DNA from: Treponema sp.
GTDB lineage: Bacteria > Spirochaetota > Spirochaetia > Treponematales > Breznakiellaceae
Length of the DNA: 16,163 nt
Direction of reading: 5' to 3'
Assembly: GCA_031283505.1 (NCBI GenBank)
Contig: JAITBO010000188.1
Coordinates: forward strand, 1 to 16,163
Shown: piece by piece, positions 14,368-16,163 of the stretch
How positions within the stretch are numbered: position 1 is the first letter of the stretch
Layout of the letters: each line of letters starts with the position of its first letter
Notes under the pieces: generated by a model
Seen by the model: the letters and a program-made list of their open reading frames with translations, nothing else
Told to the model about the DNA's origin: nothing
Databases searched by the model: none
Translations under genes and position numbers: made by a program

Positions 14368-14758
14368 TCGGATATACTATCAGGCATGAAGAAACGCCTA
14401 GAAACAACATAGGCAAAGAATGAAAATATGTTATAACGGAAGCATAGACGAATCAACAAAATAACAAATTGATACGATGCTGCTCTTATTAAAAGAAAGA
14501 CAGCGAAGATTGTTTTTGACAAACGAGGCAAAGACCACCGGATTTGGCGGAATACGTGCGGTAAACAGAATATCCGGGGTCTTTCGTCCGAAGGCGGAGG
14601 CATACATGAAGATCGGGGAGGCAGTACCGTCGAATGACAGTTTTTGTCAATGATGGCTCAGGAAGCCAGGTTCAGGAACACTTTTTATAACTCATTGTCT
14701 AAAATAAGGCAAAATTTGACTGTAGCGTTACATGGGATGAACTATTCTTCTTTCCTGC
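14368..14758. other. Intergenic gap without a recognisable gene
   Basis: The gap separates rfuD from a convergent gene. It is more AT-rich than its neighbours and contains no frame with credible coding features on either strand. Besides the hairpin at 14530-14584 there are only short hairpins, such as TGACA/TGTCA around 14635-14649. No strong T-tailed terminator for either flanking transcript was found. Confidence 0.6.
14530..14584. repeat. Imperfect inverted repeat with 13-bp stem
   Basis: AAAGACC (14530-14536), one bulged A, and CCGGAT (14538-14543) pair with ATCCGG (14572-14577) and GGTCTTT (14578-14584) across a 28-base loop. No U-tract follows on the plus strand, so termination is not clearly supported. 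It could be part of a small RNA, a 3'-end stabilising structure for the rfu mRNA, or a repeat remnant. Confidence 0.4.
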
Positions 14759-15592
14759 CTACAACCAAAGATAAACCCGGTGTAACTGGTTACAGATGAA
14801 CCAGGTTCCCGCTAGAAGAATCGCCAGCCCCGGAAGAGGAGTCGCCCAGGTATCCGCCGCAAGGAGCAGGTTCCTGCCTACGCTCACCAGAAGGGTACCG
14901 GCGCCTATAAACACATATTCCCTGGCGCCTCGGATATAGGAGGATACCAGGAAACTGGCCATGGTAATCAGGATGATACCGATTTCTACCAGGCGGAACA
15001 TGGAAGCGTACCCACTGATAAGAGATAGAGTACTGTCCCAGGAAAGACCGTCTACCGGCATACCCAGAGCGACAATCAGGGTTGCCCCTGATATGAGCAG
15101 GATAACGTTCCTGGGCTCCCTGATTTCCAGGCCCGAAGCGCATACGCCGGCGACAAATAATGAAAAAAGTCCGAAATAACGGCCAAAAATGAGAACCCGG
15201 TAGGCGGCAATAAGATATGGGCCGGGAAGTTCCCAGGCGGAACAGAGGGGAACTATGAGCCGGGCCGATTCAAAGGCAAAGGAAAGAGTAAAGAAGGCAA
15301 TAAAGAGGATTTCCGGCGCTTGGGTTTTTTCAAAAAAATAATAGATTAGGATCATGGTAATAAGAGAATAGGCAACGGCGGTGATGATAGTAGCAAAGGG
15401 CACGTAGGGAGCGGGGGACAAGAAATGACCTGTCAGGGCCTGTATAACGCCCTGTGGACGCAGGACCGCACGAGGAATCAGCGTGGGATAGAAGGGTAAC
15501 ACTATCCTGGAAACCGCCGCAATCCCGACAAGAATCGCCGAAGAGATAAAGATTCCCATTTTAAAAAAACAATTCCGGTTCGACAAGGTCAT
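14759..15592 (-). CDS. Multi-pass membrane protein of unknown function
   Basis: I do not recognise this 277-residue protein. It has about eight hydrophobic segments (roughly 11-31, 63-87, 94-115, 128-152, 161-181, 199-220, 226-246, 252-272) with short loops, so it is an integral inner-membrane protein. Charged and polar residues near or in membrane segments (FAFESARLIVPL at about 105-116, VGRNLLLAAD at about 238-247) might be functional. There is no extra domain, cysteine motif or nucleotide site. The gene stands alone on the minus strand, convergent with the rfu operon. The start is taken as ATG at 15590-15592, with no clear Shine-Dalgarno; an internal ATG at 15557-15559 is possible. The regular hydrophobic pattern and 834-base open frame support it being real. 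Confidence 0.7.
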   Translation of the reverse strand: MTLSNRNCFFKMGIFISSAILVGIAAVSRIVLPFYPTLIPRAVLRPQGVIQALTGHFLSPAPYVPFATIITAVAYSLITMILIYYFFEKTQAPEILFIAFFTLSFAFESARLIVPLCSAWELPGPYLIAAYRVLIFGRYFGLFSLFVAGVCASGLEIREPRNVILLISGATLIVALGMPVDGLSWDSTLSLISGYASMFRLVEIGIILITMASFLVSSYIRGAREYVFIGAGTLLVSVGRNLLLAADTWATPLPGLAILLAGTWFICNQLHRVYLWL

Positions 15593-15598
15593 ATTCTA

Positions 15599-15627
15599 AG
15601 CATAGTTCATTCCGCTATTTGCCTCAA
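15599..15627 (-). promoter_or_regulatory. Candidate promoter of the membrane-protein gene
   Basis: Read on the minus strand, TTGAGG (plus 15622-15627) and TATGCT (plus 15599-15604) are 17 bases apart. The -10 box lies six bases before the ATG, so the transcript would start at or beside the start codon and lack a leader, as proposed for hprK. Both boxes match consensus at only four of six positions. Confidence 0.3.
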
Positions 15628-15640
15628 GTCACAAGAACAT

Positions 15641-15673
15641 CCTCCCCAGGATCGGCGGGTTCCTCCCCAGGAT
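15641..15673. repeat. 12-bp direct repeat
   Basis: CCTCCCCAGGAT occurs at 15641-15652 and again at 15662-15673, 21 bases apart start to start, i.e. about two helical turns. It lies just upstream, on the minus strand, of the candidate promoter of the membrane-protein gene, so paired regulator sites are possible. Duplication by slippage is the simpler alternative. Confidence 0.4.
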
Positions 15674-15710
15674 AAACGCAAGAAATGAGAGTATGCCTAA
15701 ATTGCCCGAC

Positions 15711-15728
15711 TTATGTACAGTTCCTAAG
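15711..15728. repeat. Inverted copy of the dispersed 18-bp repeat
   Basis: TTATGTACAGTTCCTAAG is the exact reverse complement of 9203-9220, in the leader of the rfu operon. Only one arm is present here; the second arm that forms the hairpin at 9207-9255 is missing, so this is a solo or truncated copy. Confidence 0.6.
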
Positions 15729-15769
15729 GGCACAGTACCCCCGGATCTGGCGGTACTTCGTGGAAAAAA

Positions 15770-15848
15770 CCACGGAGGACATGGGGTTTTACGGAGAAAT
15801 AAAGAAAAAATTGAGATTTGTAACCCAAAACCCCGTGTTCCTCCGTGG
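15770..15848. repeat. Long imperfect hairpin, REP/MITE-like
   Basis: The arms 15770-15790 and 15827-15848 are complementary over about 21 pairs, with one bulge and one G-U pair. They begin CCACGGAGGA and end TCCTCCGTGG, and they enclose a 36-base A-rich loop. The loop starts with ACGGAGAAAT, a decamer also found in the hairpin element at the left edge (33-42). Families of dispersed palindromes with CTCCGTGG-type arms are common in genomes rich in insertion sequences. No gene is supported between 15593 and 15996. Confidence 0.6.
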
Positions 15849-15929
15849 TTAAAATTCCTATACGTTTATCCTGTTGAATAATCCTTTTGCCTTTTATATC
15901 CCTAAGGAGTATCATTTTGTAAACTTTTT

Positions 15930-16163
15930 GGTGGTGATCTACAAAGTATGATGGAGGGGTAATGACAACAGGGGCACAAGGGAATACTATGAAATTATGC
16001 TCATCACCATAGACATCAAGTGCCCCCATTGCCACAGCCCTAACATAACCAGAAACGGGAAAAAGAATAAGAGTAAACAAAATTACCTCTGCAAGGATTG
16101 CGACCGTCAGTTCATAAGTGATCATGAACGCACCTATCGCGGAACGTTCTCATGGGTTAAAAA
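15930..16163 (+). mobile_element. Left end of an IS1-family insertion sequence, cut by the window
   Basis: The frame starting at 15997 is an IS1-type InsA protein. GGTGGTGATCTACAAAGTAT at 15930-15949 is a candidate left terminal inverted repeat: it begins GGTG, as IS1 ends do, and lies 67 bases before insA, close to the distance in E. coli IS1. The right end lies outside the window, so neither the inverted repeat pair nor a target duplication can be confirmed. Confidence 0.6.
15997..16163 (+). CDS. IS1-family transposase InsA-like protein, partial
   Basis: The visible 55 codons encode the N-terminal zinc-finger part of an InsA-like protein. The Cys pair in IKCPHCHS and the pair in LCKDCDRQF form a C2C2 finger, with the typical NGKKNK stretch between them and TYRGTFSW after. 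In IS1 elements InsA binds the terminal repeats and, after a programmed frameshift, forms the N-terminus of the InsAB' transposase. The start is ATG 15997, with AAGGGA about 13 bases upstream, a weak site. The frame is open at the window end, so intactness is unknown. Confidence 0.85.
   Translation, partial: MLITIDIKCPHCHSPNITRNGKKNKSKQNYLCKDCDRQFISDHERTYRGTFSWVK

Noticed and set aside
14283..14603. 106-codon minus-strand open frame in the gap after rfuD
   Set aside because: It overlaps the end of rfuD, includes the hairpin at 14530-14584, and lacks a ribosome-binding site and domain features. It is probably not a gene.
14655..14686. Small hairpins GGCT/AGCC and GTTC/GAAC followed by five T as a terminator
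   Set aside because: The stems are only four pairs each and lie nearly 300 bases after rfuD. The combination is too weak to call.
15724..16125. 133-codon minus-strand open frame at the right edge
   Set aside because: It runs antisense through the IS1-type zinc-finger frame and the long hairpin. The plus-strand InsA-like frame explains the sequence better.

Overview
The window looks like the chromosome of a spirochaete, most likely a Treponema of the termite-gut or environmental kind. The reasons are a riboflavin ABC transporter of the RfuABCD type known from treponemes, HprK with HPr next to regulatory genes, a NtrY/NtrX-like pair, moderate-to-high GC content, and many insertion-sequence and palindromic-repeat scars between genes. 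The species cannot be named from sequence alone.

Layout. Positions 1-213 are mobile-element debris: two tandem perfect hairpins abut the last 39 codons of an IS66-type transposase. From 362 to 9110 a same-strand run carries hprK, ptsH (HPr), a NtrY-like sensor kinase, a NtrC/NtrX-class response regulator, lexA, holA (DNA polymerase III delta) and tex. Gaps are 50 bases or less, with stop/start overlaps at kinase/regulator and regulator/lexA. Positions 9111-9617 form a dense control region: a sigma70-like promoter, two inverted repeats, an FMN riboswitch and an intrinsic terminator. It precedes four tightly packed genes (9618-14367) for a BMP-type binding protein, a double-ATPase and two permeases, read here as rfuABCD. 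A 391-base gap without a credible gene follows, then an eight-helix membrane protein of unknown function on the minus strand. The right edge (15600-16163) is intergenic with repeats and a long hairpin, ending in the left end of an IS1-family element cut by the window border.

How the parts work together. HprK would phosphorylate or dephosphorylate HPr on Ser46. The kinase/regulator pair would activate sigma54 promoters. LexA, translationally coupled behind them, is the SOS repressor. HolA and Tex are housekeeping genes for replication and for nucleic-acid binding. The rfu unit imports riboflavin and is shut off by FMN through the riboswitch terminator.

The most unusual signal is in that riboswitch. 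Its normally invariant 7-base P2 loop is split by a 51-base self-complementary insert (9289-9339) that leaves the seven canonical loop positions on either side. Secondary points of interest are a RfuA-like protein without a lipobox cysteine, a shared palindromic motif in three intergenic regions, lexA locked into a two-component operon, and two genes with promoter-like -10 boxes placed for leaderless transcripts.
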